Shown one piece after another: positions 54,607-63,208 of a stretch of 64,000 bases of DNA. Position 1 is the first letter of the stretch, and each line of letters starts with the position of its first letter. This DNA comes from Sphingomonas endophytica (lineage in GTDB: Bacteria > Pseudomonadota > Alphaproteobacteria > Sphingomonadales > Sphingomonadaceae), in assembly GCF_014199415.1 (NCBI RefSeq), contig NZ_JACIJN010000011.1, positions 62,001-126,000 of the forward strand, written 5' to 3'. The notes under the pieces are model-generated. The model saw nothing but the letters and a program-made list of their open reading frames with translations, made no database searches and was not told the DNA's origin. Both the position numbers and the translations under genes were made by a program.

Positions 54607-54737
54607 GTCGCCCCTGCGAAGGCAGGGGCCCATGTCTGTCTCGTGCCGCGCGACGCCGACACGAGAACCGGCGCTATTGTGTCGACCCGCCCACCCGGAC
54701 GACACAGCCATCGGCCCCTGCCTCCGCAGGGGCGACG
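54607..54737. repeat. Intergenic palindromic repeat, family G
   Basis: Inverted halves CGTCGCCCCTGCGAAGGCAG continuing GGGCCCATG, and CATCGGCCCCTGCCTCCGCA continuing GGGGCGACG, about 75 bases apart. It is the only copy in the window. Confidence 0.88.
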
Positions 54738-54770
54738 GCGTGAGGGCTAAGGTCCCCCGCCCCAAACTCC

Positions 54771-54805
54771 GTCATCCCGTGCTTGACCCGGGATCCCGCT
54801 TCTTC
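54771..54805. repeat. Half copy of palindromic repeat family C
   Basis: CGTCATCCCGTGCTTGACCC continuing GGGATCCCGCTTCTT, a lone left half. The gap 54600-55002 (403 bases) holds the family G element, this half, and the inverted repeat at 54882-54900; no gene is seen. Confidence 0.8.
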
Positions 54806-54878
54806 CCCTCGCAACCGCGACGAACCGCGCACCTGGTCGCAAACATCGACGAGGCTTTCCGAACCCCGGCAGCCAAGA

Positions 54879-54900
54879 TTGACGCACCTTATCAGTGCGT
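54879..54900 (+). promoter_or_regulatory. Possible promoter with inverted repeat upstream of the S9 peptidase gene
   Basis: TTGACG (54879-54884) as a possible -35 is overlapped by a perfect 6-bp inverted repeat, ACGCAC (54882-54887) and GTGCGT (54895-54900), seven bases apart. It could be an operator, about 105 bases before the start codon. Confidence 0.35.
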
Positions 54901-55002
54901 TTCGAACTGCACCCCCGTGCCTGCGCCGCCGTTCTGCGCCACCATCGCCAACATCCGTGCCCCGCTTCCTATCCCCGACGCGCCCCGCTACGTTGGTCAC
55001 CG

Positions 55003-57087
55003 ATGAAACGTCTGATCCCGCTCGCGCTCGCCCCGGTCGTCCTCGCTGCTGCCCCCGCCGCCGACCCGTACCGCTGGCTGGAGGACATCGAGGGCACCCG
55101 CGCGCTCCAGCAGGTCAAGGCGTGGAACGCCGAAACCGAAGCGCAGCTCACCAAAAGCCCGCGTTACGAACAGGATCGCGCCCGCGCCAAGGCGATCCTC
55201 GACGACGAGGCACAGATCGCCGACGCCGATGCAGTGCTCGGCGACCGGGTGACAAACCTCTGGCGCGACGCGAAAAATCCACGCGGCTTGTGGCGCGTCG
55301 CGATGCTCGCCGACTATCAGGCCGGTCGCCCGCAATGGCGGACGCTGATCGACGTCGACGCGCTCGGCAAGGCGGAGGGCAAGAGCTGGGTCTGGCACGG
55401 CGCGAGCTGCCTGGAACCCGATTACGCCCGCTGCCTCGTCCGGCTCAGCCCCGGCGGCACCGACGCGCAGGTGGTCCGCGAGTTCGACCTGACCACCGGC
55501 CGCTTCGTCGACGACGGCTTCGTCCTGCCCGAGGCGAAGAGTGACGTGGCCTGGGTGAACCGCGACACCCTGCTGGTCGCGACCGATTGGGGCGCAGGTG
55601 CGCTGACCACCTCCGGCTATCCGCGCATCGCGAAATTGTGGAAGCGCGGCACGCCGTTAGCGGCAGCGACCACCGTCCACGAGTCACCCGCCAGCGCGGT
55701 GCAGGTCGGCGCGGCGGCGTTCGTCGACGCCACCCGCCGCTGGCCGATGGTCAGCGTCGGCCACACCTTCTTCGAGCGTGAGCTGCTGGTGCAGGCCGCC
55801 GATGGTCGGTTCGTCCCGCTCGGGCTCCCGAAGGGCGCGGATGTCACCGACGTGATCGGCGGACGCGTGATCGCCAGGCTCAACAAACCAGCTGACAATT
55901 TCCCGGCCGGCGCACTCGTCGCCTGGTCGCTCACCGATATCGTCGCCGGCCGTCACCCAAAAGGCGAGCTGGTGATGGCGCCGGGCGCGACGCAGGCGAT
56001 CGAGGAAGTCTCGGCCAGCGACAACGTCTTATGGGTCAAGTTGCTCGACGACGTGTCCGGCCGTTTGCTCGCGCTGCGCCGCCAGACGGACGGGCGCTGG
56101 ACGCCGACCCCGGTTGCGCTGCCCGGCAACAGCACGCTGCATCTCGGCGCGACCACCGGCAAGAGCGACGCGGCGTTCGTCACGGTGGAGGGGATGCTCA
56201 CGCCGCCGACGCTCTATGCGGTGCGCGTCGGCGCGGCGCCGCGCGCGGTGCAGGCGCTTCCGGCACGCTTCGACGCTACGAAATATCAGGTGGTGCAACG
56301 CTTTGCGACGTCGCGCGACGGCACGCGTGTGCCCTATTTCCTCGTCACGAAGAAGGGGGCGACCGCTCCCGCGCCGGCGCTGATCCACGCCTATGGCGGG
56401 TTCCGCAGCGCGCAGACCCCGACCTATCTCACCGAACAGCCGTATCGCGCCGGGCCGCTGGCGCTGTTCTGGGTCGAGCAGGGCGGCGCCTATGTGCTCG
56501 CCAACCTGCGCGGTGGCGGCGAATACGGCCCGCGCTGGCATCAGGCGGGGCTGCGCGAGAAGCGCCAGAACGTGTTCGACGACCTTCACGCGGTCGGCGA
56601 CGATTTGGTCCGCACCGGCGTGTCGACTAAAGGAAAGATCGGGATTTCAGGACGTTCCAACGGCGGCCTGCTGGTCGGGGTGGCGATGCAGCAGCGGCCG
56701 GACCTTTATGGCGCGGTGATTGCGGGGTCGCCGCTGGAGGATATGCAGCGTTACTCGCATCTGTCCGCGGGGGCGTCGTGGATCGACGAATATGGCGATC
56801 CCGACAAGCCCGCCGACTGGGCGTTCATCCGACGCTATTCACCCTATCAGAACGTCAAGGCAGGTGTCCGCTATCCGCCTGTGTTCTTTTATCTTTCGAC
56901 CAAGGATGACCGGGTGCATCCGGGGCATGCGCGCAAGCTGGCGGCGTTGCTCAAGCAGTACGGCAACACCGTCTACTTCCACGAATATCTGGAGGGCGGG
57001 CATTCGGTCGGGGCCGATCACGCCGCGGACGCGCGCCGCGCGGCGCTGCTGGATGCGTTCCTGGGACGCGAACTGATGCGAAAATAG
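55003..57087 (+). CDS. Exported S9 prolyl oligopeptidase-family peptidase
   Basis: A 694-residue serine peptidase. A signal peptide (MKRLIPLALAPVVLAAAPAA) is followed by a beta-propeller domain and the alpha/beta-hydrolase catalytic domain. The triad is visible: Ser552 in GRSNGG, Asp635/Asp636 in TKDDRVHPGHARK and His667 in EGGHSVGAD. It cleaves peptides, usually after proline in this family, and is probably periplasmic. Sphingomonads commonly carry several. It is convergent with the CDF transporter gene with one base between stops. Confidence 0.94.
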   Translation: MKRLIPLALAPVVLAAAPAADPYRWLEDIEGTRALQQVKAWNAETEAQLTKSPRYEQDRARAKAILDDEAQIADADAVLGDRVTNLWRDAKNPRGLWRVAMLADYQAGRPQWRTLIDVDALGKAEGKSWVWHGASCLEPDYARCLVRLSPGGTDAQVVREFDLTTGRFVDDGFVLPEAKSDVAWVNRDTLLVATDWGAGALTTSGYPRIAKLWKRGTPLAAATTVHESPASAVQVGAAAFVDATRRWPMVSVGHTFFERELLVQAADGRFVPLGLPKGADVTDVIGGRVIARLNKPADNFPAGALVAWSLTDIVAGRHPKGELVMAPGATQAIEEVSASDNVLWVKLLDDVSGRLLALRRQTDGRWTPTPVALPGNSTLHLGATTGKSDAAFVTVEGMLTPPTLYAVRVGAAPRAVQALPARFDATKYQVVQRFATSRDGTRVPYFLVTKKGATAPAPALIHAYGGFRSAQTPTYLTEQPYRAGPLALFWVEQGGAYVLANLRGGGEYGPRWHQAGLREKRQNVFDDLHAVGDDLVRTGVSTKGKIGISGRSNGGLLVGVAMQQRPDLYGAVIAGSPLEDMQRYSHLSAGASWIDEYGDPDKPADWAFIRRYSPYQNVKAGVRYPPVFFYLSTKDDRVHPGHARKLAALLKQYGNTVYFHEYLEGGHSVGADHAADARRAALLDAFLGRELMRK

Positions 57088-57088
57088 C

Positions 57089-58057
57089 CTAGACGGTGCG
57101 CTCATCGGCGAGCGTGCAGGCGGTGCCGGTCTCGATCTGTACCGTCGTATGGCCGATCCCGAAGCGTTCGTGCAGCATCGCCTGCACGTCTTCGAGGAAC
57201 ACGTCGCCCGGATGCCCGGCCGGGATGTGCAGATGCGCGGTCAGGCTCGGTTCGGTGGTCGACATCGGCCAGATGTGGAGATCGTGGATCGCCTCGACGC
57301 CGGGCAGTGCGGCGAGCGCGTCCTTGACGCGGTCGTAGTCGATCCCGCGCGGCACCGCCGCAAGCGACATCTCGACCGTCTCGCGCAGCAGCCCCCAGGT
57401 CTGCCAGAAGATCACCACCGCGATGACGAGGCTGACGAGCGGGTCGATCCACGCCGCCCCGGTCAGCCAGATCGCCACCCCCGCGGCGACCACGCCGGCC
57501 GAGACCAGCGCGTCGGCGAGCATGTGGAGATAGGCGCCGCGCACGTTGACGTCGCCCTTGCGCCCGCGCGCGAACAGCCAGGCGGTGATCGCATTGACGA
57601 CGATTCCGAGCGCGGCGACGGCCGAGACGGTCAGCCCCGGCACGGCGGGGGCCGACCCGAAGCGCTGCACCGCCTCCAGCGCGATCGCACCGATCGCGAC
57701 CAGCAGCAGCAGCGCGTTGGCCAGCGCGGCGAGGATCGTCGAGCCCTTCAGCCCGTAGGTGAAGCGCTTCGACGGGGCCGTCCGCGCCAGCGCCGCACCG
57801 CCCCATGCCACCGCCAGTCCGAGCACGTCGGACAGATTGTGCCCCGCATCGGCGAGCAGCGCGACCGATTGGTACAGGAACCCGGCGACGCCCTCGGCAA
57901 CGACATAGCCGAGGTTGAGCGCGATCCCGATCGCGAACACATGATCCCAGCGCTCGGGCGGGGTGGCATGTGCATGAGAATGGCCGTGATCGTGACCGTG
58001 CTCATGATCGTGACCGTGATCGTGGTGGTGATGGTGCCCGTGACCCATGCGCGGCAT
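57089..58057 (-). CDS. Cation diffusion facilitator with His-rich N-terminus
   Basis: A 322-residue CDF-family divalent-metal/proton antiporter of the CzcD/ZitB type that exports zinc or a similar metal. Six membrane helices are visible; the metal site is in ALLADAGHNLSDVLG and LHMLADALVSAG (HXXXD), and the cytoplasmic C-terminal domain follows (IHDLHIWPMSTTEPSLTAHL). The first 33 residues are a His/Asp/Gly-rich metal-binding tail (HGHHHHHDHGHDHEHGHDH). MGHG at 58048 is an alternative start. No metal regulator is adjacent. Confidence 0.94.
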   Translation of the reverse strand: MPRMGHGHHHHHDHGHDHEHGHDHGHSHAHATPPERWDHVFAIGIALNLGYVVAEGVAGFLYQSVALLADAGHNLSDVLGLAVAWGGAALARTAPSKRFTYGLKGSTILAALANALLLLVAIGAIALEAVQRFGSAPAVPGLTVSAVAALGIVVNAITAWLFARGRKGDVNVRGAYLHMLADALVSAGVVAAGVAIWLTGAAWIDPLVSLVIAVVIFWQTWGLLRETVEMSLAAVPRGIDYDRVKDALAALPGVEAIHDLHIWPMSTTEPSLTAHLHIPAGHPGDVFLEDVQAMLHERFGIGHTTVQIETGTACTLADERTV

Positions 58058-58141
58058 CTACCATCAGGCCGGGGCGGGTGACAGTCGGTTAGCGTAAGTT
58101 GGTTGCGAAGGCTCGAGCGACCCCGCACCACCATTTACTAT

Positions 58142-58249
58142 CGTCACCCCGGCGACGGCCGGGGCCCAGCTGCGAGACCCACGTGATGTCCGTTGCGCTT
58201 CGGCAGAAAGGCCTTCCCAACTGGGCCCCGGCCTTCGCCGGGGTGACGG
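58142..58249. repeat. Intergenic palindromic repeat, family E copy 2
   Basis: Inverted halves CGTCACCCCGGCGACGGCCG continuing GGGCCCAGCTG, and AACTGGGCCCCGGCCTTCGC continuing CGGGGTGACG, about 46 bases apart. Confidence 0.92.
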
Positions 58250-58279
58250 ATTTGGTTGGGTACACCTGTTAGCCCTCAT

Positions 58280-58309
58280 CGTCATTGCTTCGCTCCGCTC
58301 GCAATGACG
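58280..58309. repeat. Half copy of palindromic repeat family B
   Basis: CGTCATTGCTTCGCTCCGCT continuing CGCAATGACG: outer ends of both halves joined without the CCAG/CTGG core. The gap 58058-58358 (301 bases) holds this and the family E element only. Confidence 0.8.
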
Positions 58310-58358
58310 GAACAAGCTGACGTCGTGCGTGAAGGAGGATGAGCCCAAGCGACGCGCG

Positions 58359-59030
58359 TCAGCGCCGCGTGCCGAACCAGATGACGTGGGTCGCACCCTT
58401 GCCGTTTTCGCGCGCGCGGACCTTGACCTCGTCGACCGCGAAGCCGCTGTCGGCGAAGCGGCGCGCGAAGCGCGGGTCGGGCGCGGCCGACCACACCGCC
58501 AGCACGCCGCCGGCCCGCAAGGCGCTACGCGCCGCGGCCAGCCCGCGCGGGCCGTAGAGGCCATCGTTGGCGGGGCGGGTCAGCCCGTCGGGGCCGTTGT
58601 CGACGTCGAGCAGAATCGCGTCATAGCGGCCGCTGCCTCCCGCGATCGCCTTGCCGACATCGCCCATTTCAAGCGTGACGCGCGGATCGTCGAGGCAGCC
58701 GTCGGTGAGCGCCGCCATCGGCCCGCGCGCCCATTCGATGATGCCGGGCACCAGTTCGGCGACGGTGACCTGCGCCGCCGCACCCAGCCGGCCGAGCACC
58801 GCGCGGAGCGTGAAGCCCATGCCATAGCCGCCGATCAGCAGGTGCGGCGCGGGACGATCGGCCAACCGGTCGCAGGTCATCGTGCCGAGCGCGACTTCCG
58901 AGCCGCTCATCCGCGTGCTCATCAGCTCGTTGCGCTCGAGCACGATCATGAAGTCGGCACCGCGACGGAACAGCCGCAAGGGCGGCCCCTCCGGCACCTC
59001 CGCAACCCCGAGCAATTCGGGGCGGATCAC
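58359..59030 (-). CDS. Spermidine synthase-like SAM-dependent methyltransferase-fold protein
   Basis: A 223-residue protein with the Rossmann SAM-type motif LLIGGYGMGFTLRAVLG, the acidic AELVPGIIEWARG, and the DAILLDVDNGPDGLT loop that in spermidine synthase holds the catalytic Asp. It is shorter than canonical SpeE and lacks the N-terminal strand domain, so aminopropyl transfer is unproven. It overlaps the DUF6481 gene by four bases; the two are probably co-translated. Confidence 0.8.
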   Translation of the reverse strand: MIRPELLGVAEVPEGPPLRLFRRGADFMIVLERNELMSTRMSGSEVALGTMTCDRLADRPAPHLLIGGYGMGFTLRAVLGRLGAAAQVTVAELVPGIIEWARGPMAALTDGCLDDPRVTLEMGDVGKAIAGGSGRYDAILLDVDNGPDGLTRPANDGLYGPRGLAAARSALRAGGVLAVWSAAPDPRFARRFADSGFAVDEVKVRARENGKGATHVIWFGTRR

Positions 59031-59389
59031 TTCTTCTGGCGGGCCTTACGCGCGGCGTAGCGGGCGTCGCGCGCCGCCTTCATCTCGGCTGCGGTCGGCA
59101 TGACCGGTGGGCGCTTGGCGGCAGCGGCCGCCTCGGCAGCGGCGGCTTCCTCGGCAGCAGCCTGTGCGCGCGCCTCTTCCTTGGCGGCCTTTTCGGCGGC
59201 GATCGCCGCCTTGCGCTGCTCGCGCTTCTCGGCCTCCGCGGCTTCCTTGGCCTCGCGCGCGGCGAGGCGGGCGGCGACCTCTGCAGGATCGGGGGCGGCC
59301 TTGTTCTTCAACGCCTCGAGCGCGCGTGCCTTGGCGTCGCGGGCGGCGGCGGCGCGTTGGTTGAAGTCAGGGGCCTTGTAACCTGCCAT
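59027..59389 (-). CDS. DUF6481 coiled-coil protein
   Basis: A 120-residue, highly charged, almost wholly helical protein. The N-terminus MAGYKAPDFNQRAAAARDAK matches DUF6481; the middle is an Ala/Glu/Lys/Arg coiled coil (REAKEAAEAEKREQRKAAIA) and the end is basic (KARQKK). Function unknown; nucleic-acid binding is possible from its charge but unproven. The start at 59389 is the family start; the longer frame enters the leader. Confidence 0.85.
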   Translation of the reverse strand: MAGYKAPDFNQRAAAARDAKARALEALKNKAAPDPAEVAARLAAREAKEAAEAEKREQRKAAIAAEKAAKEEARAQAAAEEAAAAEAAAAAKRPPVMPTAAEMKAARDARYAARKARQKK

Positions 59390-59441
59390 GCTGCGAAATT
59401 CTCCTTGGGGAACGACAACGCCGAAACCGGCGAAAAGCACA

Positions 59442-59467
59442 ACGGCCCCGCATCGCTGCGGAGCCGT
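59442..59467 (-). terminator. Hairpin, probable terminator of the glycerophosphodiesterase operon
   Basis: On the minus strand, ACGGCTCCGC, a 6-base loop (agcgat) and GCGGGGCCGT, a 10-bp stem with one mismatch, followed by TTGTGCTTTT. It lies about 75 bases after the glycerophosphodiesterase stop and upstream of the DUF6481 gene. Confidence 0.6.
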
Positions 59468-59543
59468 CGGGAAAGCCGATGAAGCGAAAGGCTACACCAG
59501 CCGCATCCGAATATACGAGCCGGACGGCGTAAGCGCAACCGCT

Positions 59544-60635
59544 TTATTCGGCGTCGTCCACCGCCAGTCGCCCGAGCGCCGGATCGTCGGTGAAGAACGA
59601 GTCGATGCCGAGCGTGATGTAACGGCGCATCTCGGCCACCGAGCCGGCGTCGTGGCGGGCGTCCGGCCCGGCGTTGCTGCGGAAGTCGGCGGCGAGGAAG
59701 CGGTTTTCGGGACGGAAGGTCCACGGGCAGACCTCCAGCCCGACGGCGTGCGCGTCGGCGACCAGCGTCGTCGGCGCGCCGAGCCGGCCGTCGGCGGCGA
59801 GCGGGATCAGCATCCGCGTGTTCGGCGCGACGATGTCGGCATAACGCGCGATCTCGCGCAGCCCGGCGGGCGACACCATCGCGCGGTAATCGAGCGCGCC
59901 ACCGGCCTTGGCGACGTCGGCGGGCTTCTGCGCCGGATCGCCGATCAGCTGAACGAGCCGGAGGTTGCCGCCCTTCGGCAGCTTGCCTCGGACGTAGCGC
60001 AGGTTGGCGACCTCGAACGACTGCAATTGCACCGGTGCGCGGCGGGTATAGGCGTGTGCGGCGAGCACCGCGAGAAAACGGTCCTCGACCGGCAGGCCGA
60101 TCCCGGTGAAGTAGGTCGAGTGCTTCAGCTCGGGCACCAGCCCGATCGTCCGCGCGCGCGCCGCCGCCTCGGCCGCGGCGAAGTCGATGACCTCGTCGAG
60201 CGTGACGATCTGGAACTGGCCGTCATAGCTGCGGCTTTCGGGCCGGACCGTGCCGAGCCGTTCCTTCGCGCGCAGCGTCTTCAGCTCGGCGAGCGTGAAA
60301 TCCTCGGTGAACCAGCCGGTCTGCGTCTCGCCGTCGATCGTCCTGGTCGTGCGGCGCGACGCGAACTCCGGGTGGTCGGCGACATCGGTCGTCTCGGCGA
60401 TGTTGTTCTCGTGCCGCGCGACCAGCACGCCGTCCTTCGTCGGGACCAGATCGGGCTCGATGAAATCCGCGCCGTCCGCGATCGCCTTGGCATAGGCGCC
60501 GAGCGTGTGTTCGGGGCGCAATGCCGACGCGCCGCGGTGCGCGAACACCAGCGGCTTCTTGGCGGGCGACGCCGCGCCGGCGGTGGAGGCCACCCCCAGC
60601 GCGATCGCGGAGCCGATGGCGGCGCGGCGGGTCAT
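59544..60635 (-). CDS. glpQ: Exported glycerophosphodiester phosphodiesterase
   Basis: A 363-residue GDPD-family enzyme that hydrolyses glycerophosphodiesters to glycerol 3-phosphate and alcohol. The N-terminus MTRRAAIGSAIALGVASTAG has a twin Arg and hydrophobic core, so Tat or Sec export is likely. FAHRGASALRPEHTLGAY, with the catalytic His, and DFIEPDLVPTKDGVLVARHE, with metal ligands and the second His, are typical. The ATG at 60635 is preferred over a GTG three bases upstream. It starts five bases after the TonB receptor stop, so the two are almost certainly one transcript. Confidence 0.94.
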   Translation of the reverse strand: MTRRAAIGSAIALGVASTAGAASPAKKPLVFAHRGASALRPEHTLGAYAKAIADGADFIEPDLVPTKDGVLVARHENNIAETTDVADHPEFASRRTTRTIDGETQTGWFTEDFTLAELKTLRAKERLGTVRPESRSYDGQFQIVTLDEVIDFAAAEAAARARTIGLVPELKHSTYFTGIGLPVEDRFLAVLAAHAYTRRAPVQLQSFEVANLRYVRGKLPKGGNLRLVQLIGDPAQKPADVAKAGGALDYRAMVSPAGLREIARYADIVAPNTRMLIPLAADGRLGAPTTLVADAHAVGLEVCPWTFRPENRFLAADFRSNAGPDARHDAGSVAEMRRYITLGIDSFFTDDPALGRLAVDDAE

Positions 60636-60640
60636 CACGC

Positions 60641-63079
60641 TCAGAAGCCTGCGCTGAGCGTGACGAACGCCTGACGCGGCGCGAGCGGGAAGAAATTGTA
60701 CGTCCCCGATGCCGCGCCGACGCTGATCGTCGAATAGGCTTTCTTGTCGGTGATGTTGGTGACGTTGAGGCTGACGTTCAGCTTCTTCGCCAAGCCTTCG
60801 CCCGACAGCGGCATGTCGAAGCCGATGCGACCCGACAGGGTGAAATAGCCCGGCACTTTCAGATCGTTCGTGAACGTGGCATAGCGACGACCGATATAGT
60901 CGCCGATCAGTTGCAGCTCCACCCCGTCGCCATTGAGCGTGGCCACGGTCTTGTTGAGCCAGTCGGGCGAGCCGGGGACCTTCTTGCCGGCGGTCGGCAC
61001 CACGGTCTGCGCGGCGCCGACCGTGTAATTATCGGCGTAGCGCGAGTTGTTGTACGACAGCGCATTGTAGAGCGAGAAACGGTCGCCGAAGCGCAGCGTC
61101 GCCGCCGCGTCGACACCGTCGGTTTTCACGCTGCCGACGTTGGCGATGATCGGCGCGCCGCTGATGATCGCGGTGATCGTGGTGGTCGGGCTGATCGCGA
61201 GCAGCCGGTTCGAGAAGTCGACGTGATAATAGCTGATCTGGCCCTCGAATCCGCTCAGCGGCCCGAGATCGAGCGGACGGCGCGTGCGGATGCCGGCTTC
61301 ATAGGTCCAGCTGGTTTCCGGCTTGGTATTGTCCTTGAAGAAGTCGAACAGCGACTGGGTGCCGAGCGCGAACGGCGAGAGGCCGGCGGCGGCGCTGGTC
61401 TGGAACTGGCGGATGTTCTTCTGCGCGTTGACGAAGACCTGTTCGTGGTCGGTCGCATCCCACAGCACGCCAACCTGCGGCAGGAACCATTCGTCGGTGT
61501 TGATCCGCCCGACTGGCAATTCGCGCGAGCCGGTGAACGAGCCCGGGATCGGCTGCACCGGCACGCGCTGGCGTGCATGCTGGAAGGTGCTCTTGAACCC
61601 GGCCTGTAGCGTCAGCGTGGGGACGATCTTCCACGCGTCCTGGAGGTGCGCCTGGATTTCGGTGACGCGGATCTCGCTGCCATATTGCGTGATGAGGGGG
61701 TTCGCGAGGTCGAGCGGGCGCTCATAGGGCGAGGACGGGTCGTTGACGTCGAGCGCGTACCAGCGGCGATAGGCGGACGAGCTTTGATGCTCGTACCAGC
61801 CGCCCAGCTCGATCGTGTGGTTGCCGAGTTCGGCGCGCAGCGTCGAGATGCCGCCGACGCGGTCGATGCGATATTCGGTGGTGCGGGTCGCAAGGCCGGA
61901 GCCGCCGAAGATCGTCGACAGCCGCGCGAGATTGGCGGTCGAGGTCGGGCTGCTGCCCGCGACGCCGGGGTAATAGAAGGAGAAGAGCTGCGGCAGCCCG
62001 GCGACGGTGATCGGGCCGGCGACGATCCCGACGCCGTCATTGTGGTGGAAATACGCCTGGTTGGAGAAGGTCACGCGATCGGTGACGTTCCAGTCGTATT
62101 TGACATAGCCGAGATAGTCGGTGCGCAGCGCCGCGCTGTAGTAATTGCTGTAGTTCGCGCCCGACGCCGCATAGCTGGCGGCGCTGTTGTACGGTAGCTG
62201 GTTGGCGAGATATGCCTGCATGCCCGCGAAGTTCGGGTAGAGGAACGGGCGGATGTACGGCTGGTACGTCTGGGTCGCGGAGACGACGGTCGCGTCCTCG
62301 TTGGGCTCGGCCTTATCGGAATAAGCGAAGTACGCGGTCAGCTTGCCGGTCGCGTCGTCGTGGACCAGCTTGGCATTCGCCTGCCAGCCCTTCTGATAGC
62401 CCTCGAAATCCCATGCGCGTGCGCGCTGGCGCACGCCGGAGATGTAGAAGCGCGTGTTCTGGCCGATGTCGCCGCTGTCGACACGGACGTAGCTACGCGT
62501 CGCTTCGTAGCTGCCGACGGTCTGCGCCGCGGAGATGCCGAACTCCGGCTTCGGATCGCTGGTGAAGGTGTCGATCGTCCCGCCGAGGTTGCTGGTCGAG
62601 GCGGTGCCGAGATCGCCCGCGCCCGAGGCGAGCACGACGCGGCCGACATTCTCCGAAATCGTGGCCCGCTGCGGGCTGAGGCCGTTGTAATTGCCGTATT
62701 GCTGATCGCCGAGCGGGACGCCGTCGAGCGTATAGCCGAGCTGCTGCGCGTTGAAGCCGTGGACGAACAGCGAGATGTTCTGCTCGTTGTTGCCCCACGG
62801 ATCGGCGGTCAGATAGGTGACGCCGGGTAGCGTCTGGAGCGCCTTGAGCGGGCTGATGCCGGGCAGCACCTTCTGGATGTCGGCATTGGTGATCTGCGTC
62901 ACCGCACGCGTCGCGGCGCCGGTGACGATGATGTCCTCGCCCGCCGGCTCGGCGGGGGCGGTCTGGCCGTCATCGGCGGGAGCGGTCGGCGGCGCGGCGG
63001 GCGGGGTCTCCGCGGCACGGGCCGAAGTTGCGGTCACGGCGAACAGCGCACTGCCGGCGAGCAGCATCGAACGAAGCAT
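60641..63079 (-). CDS. TonB-dependent outer-membrane receptor
   Basis: An 812-residue receptor with a signal peptide (MLRSMLLAGSALFAVTATSA), a TonB-box-like EDIIVTGAA stretch near residue 55, a plug domain (LKALQTLPGVTYLTADPWGN and SLFVHGFNAQQLGYTLDGVP) and a long beta-barrel with Tyr/Asn-rich loops, ending in the aromatic LSAGF. The start at 63079 follows GGGGAAA; the longer frame is not a signal peptide. The substrate is unknown, but the adjacent glycerophosphodiesterase and PhoD genes suggest uptake linked to phosphorus. Confidence 0.93.
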   Translation of the reverse strand: MLRSMLLAGSALFAVTATSARAAETPPAAPPTAPADDGQTAPAEPAGEDIIVTGAATRAVTQITNADIQKVLPGISPLKALQTLPGVTYLTADPWGNNEQNISLFVHGFNAQQLGYTLDGVPLGDQQYGNYNGLSPQRATISENVGRVVLASGAGDLGTASTSNLGGTIDTFTSDPKPEFGISAAQTVGSYEATRSYVRVDSGDIGQNTRFYISGVRQRARAWDFEGYQKGWQANAKLVHDDATGKLTAYFAYSDKAEPNEDATVVSATQTYQPYIRPFLYPNFAGMQAYLANQLPYNSAASYAASGANYSNYYSAALRTDYLGYVKYDWNVTDRVTFSNQAYFHHNDGVGIVAGPITVAGLPQLFSFYYPGVAGSSPTSTANLARLSTIFGGSGLATRTTEYRIDRVGGISTLRAELGNHTIELGGWYEHQSSSAYRRWYALDVNDPSSPYERPLDLANPLITQYGSEIRVTEIQAHLQDAWKIVPTLTLQAGFKSTFQHARQRVPVQPIPGSFTGSRELPVGRINTDEWFLPQVGVLWDATDHEQVFVNAQKNIRQFQTSAAAGLSPFALGTQSLFDFFKDNTKPETSWTYEAGIRTRRPLDLGPLSGFEGQISYYHVDFSNRLLAISPTTTITAIISGAPIIANVGSVKTDGVDAAATLRFGDRFSLYNALSYNNSRYADNYTVGAAQTVVPTAGKKVPGSPDWLNKTVATLNGDGVELQLIGDYIGRRYATFTNDLKVPGYFTLSGRIGFDMPLSGEGLAKKLNVSLNVTNITDKKAYSTISVGAASGTYNFFPLAPRQAFVTLSAGF

Positions 63080-63208
63080 GAGATATTTTCCCCAGATCGC
63101 CAGCACCTTGGCGGTGCGGCGTTGGCCGTTCCCTGCGCGCAAGTCTTTGCGAGCGCGTGACTAAACGATTTCGCTTTCGTGACGGCGCGCGCGGGAACCG
63201 CTGGGGGC

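Noticed and set aside
63168..63185. A PHO box before the TonB receptor gene
   Set aside because: Only the first half resembles CTGTCAT; the second half matches about three of seven positions, so it is not listed as a feature.
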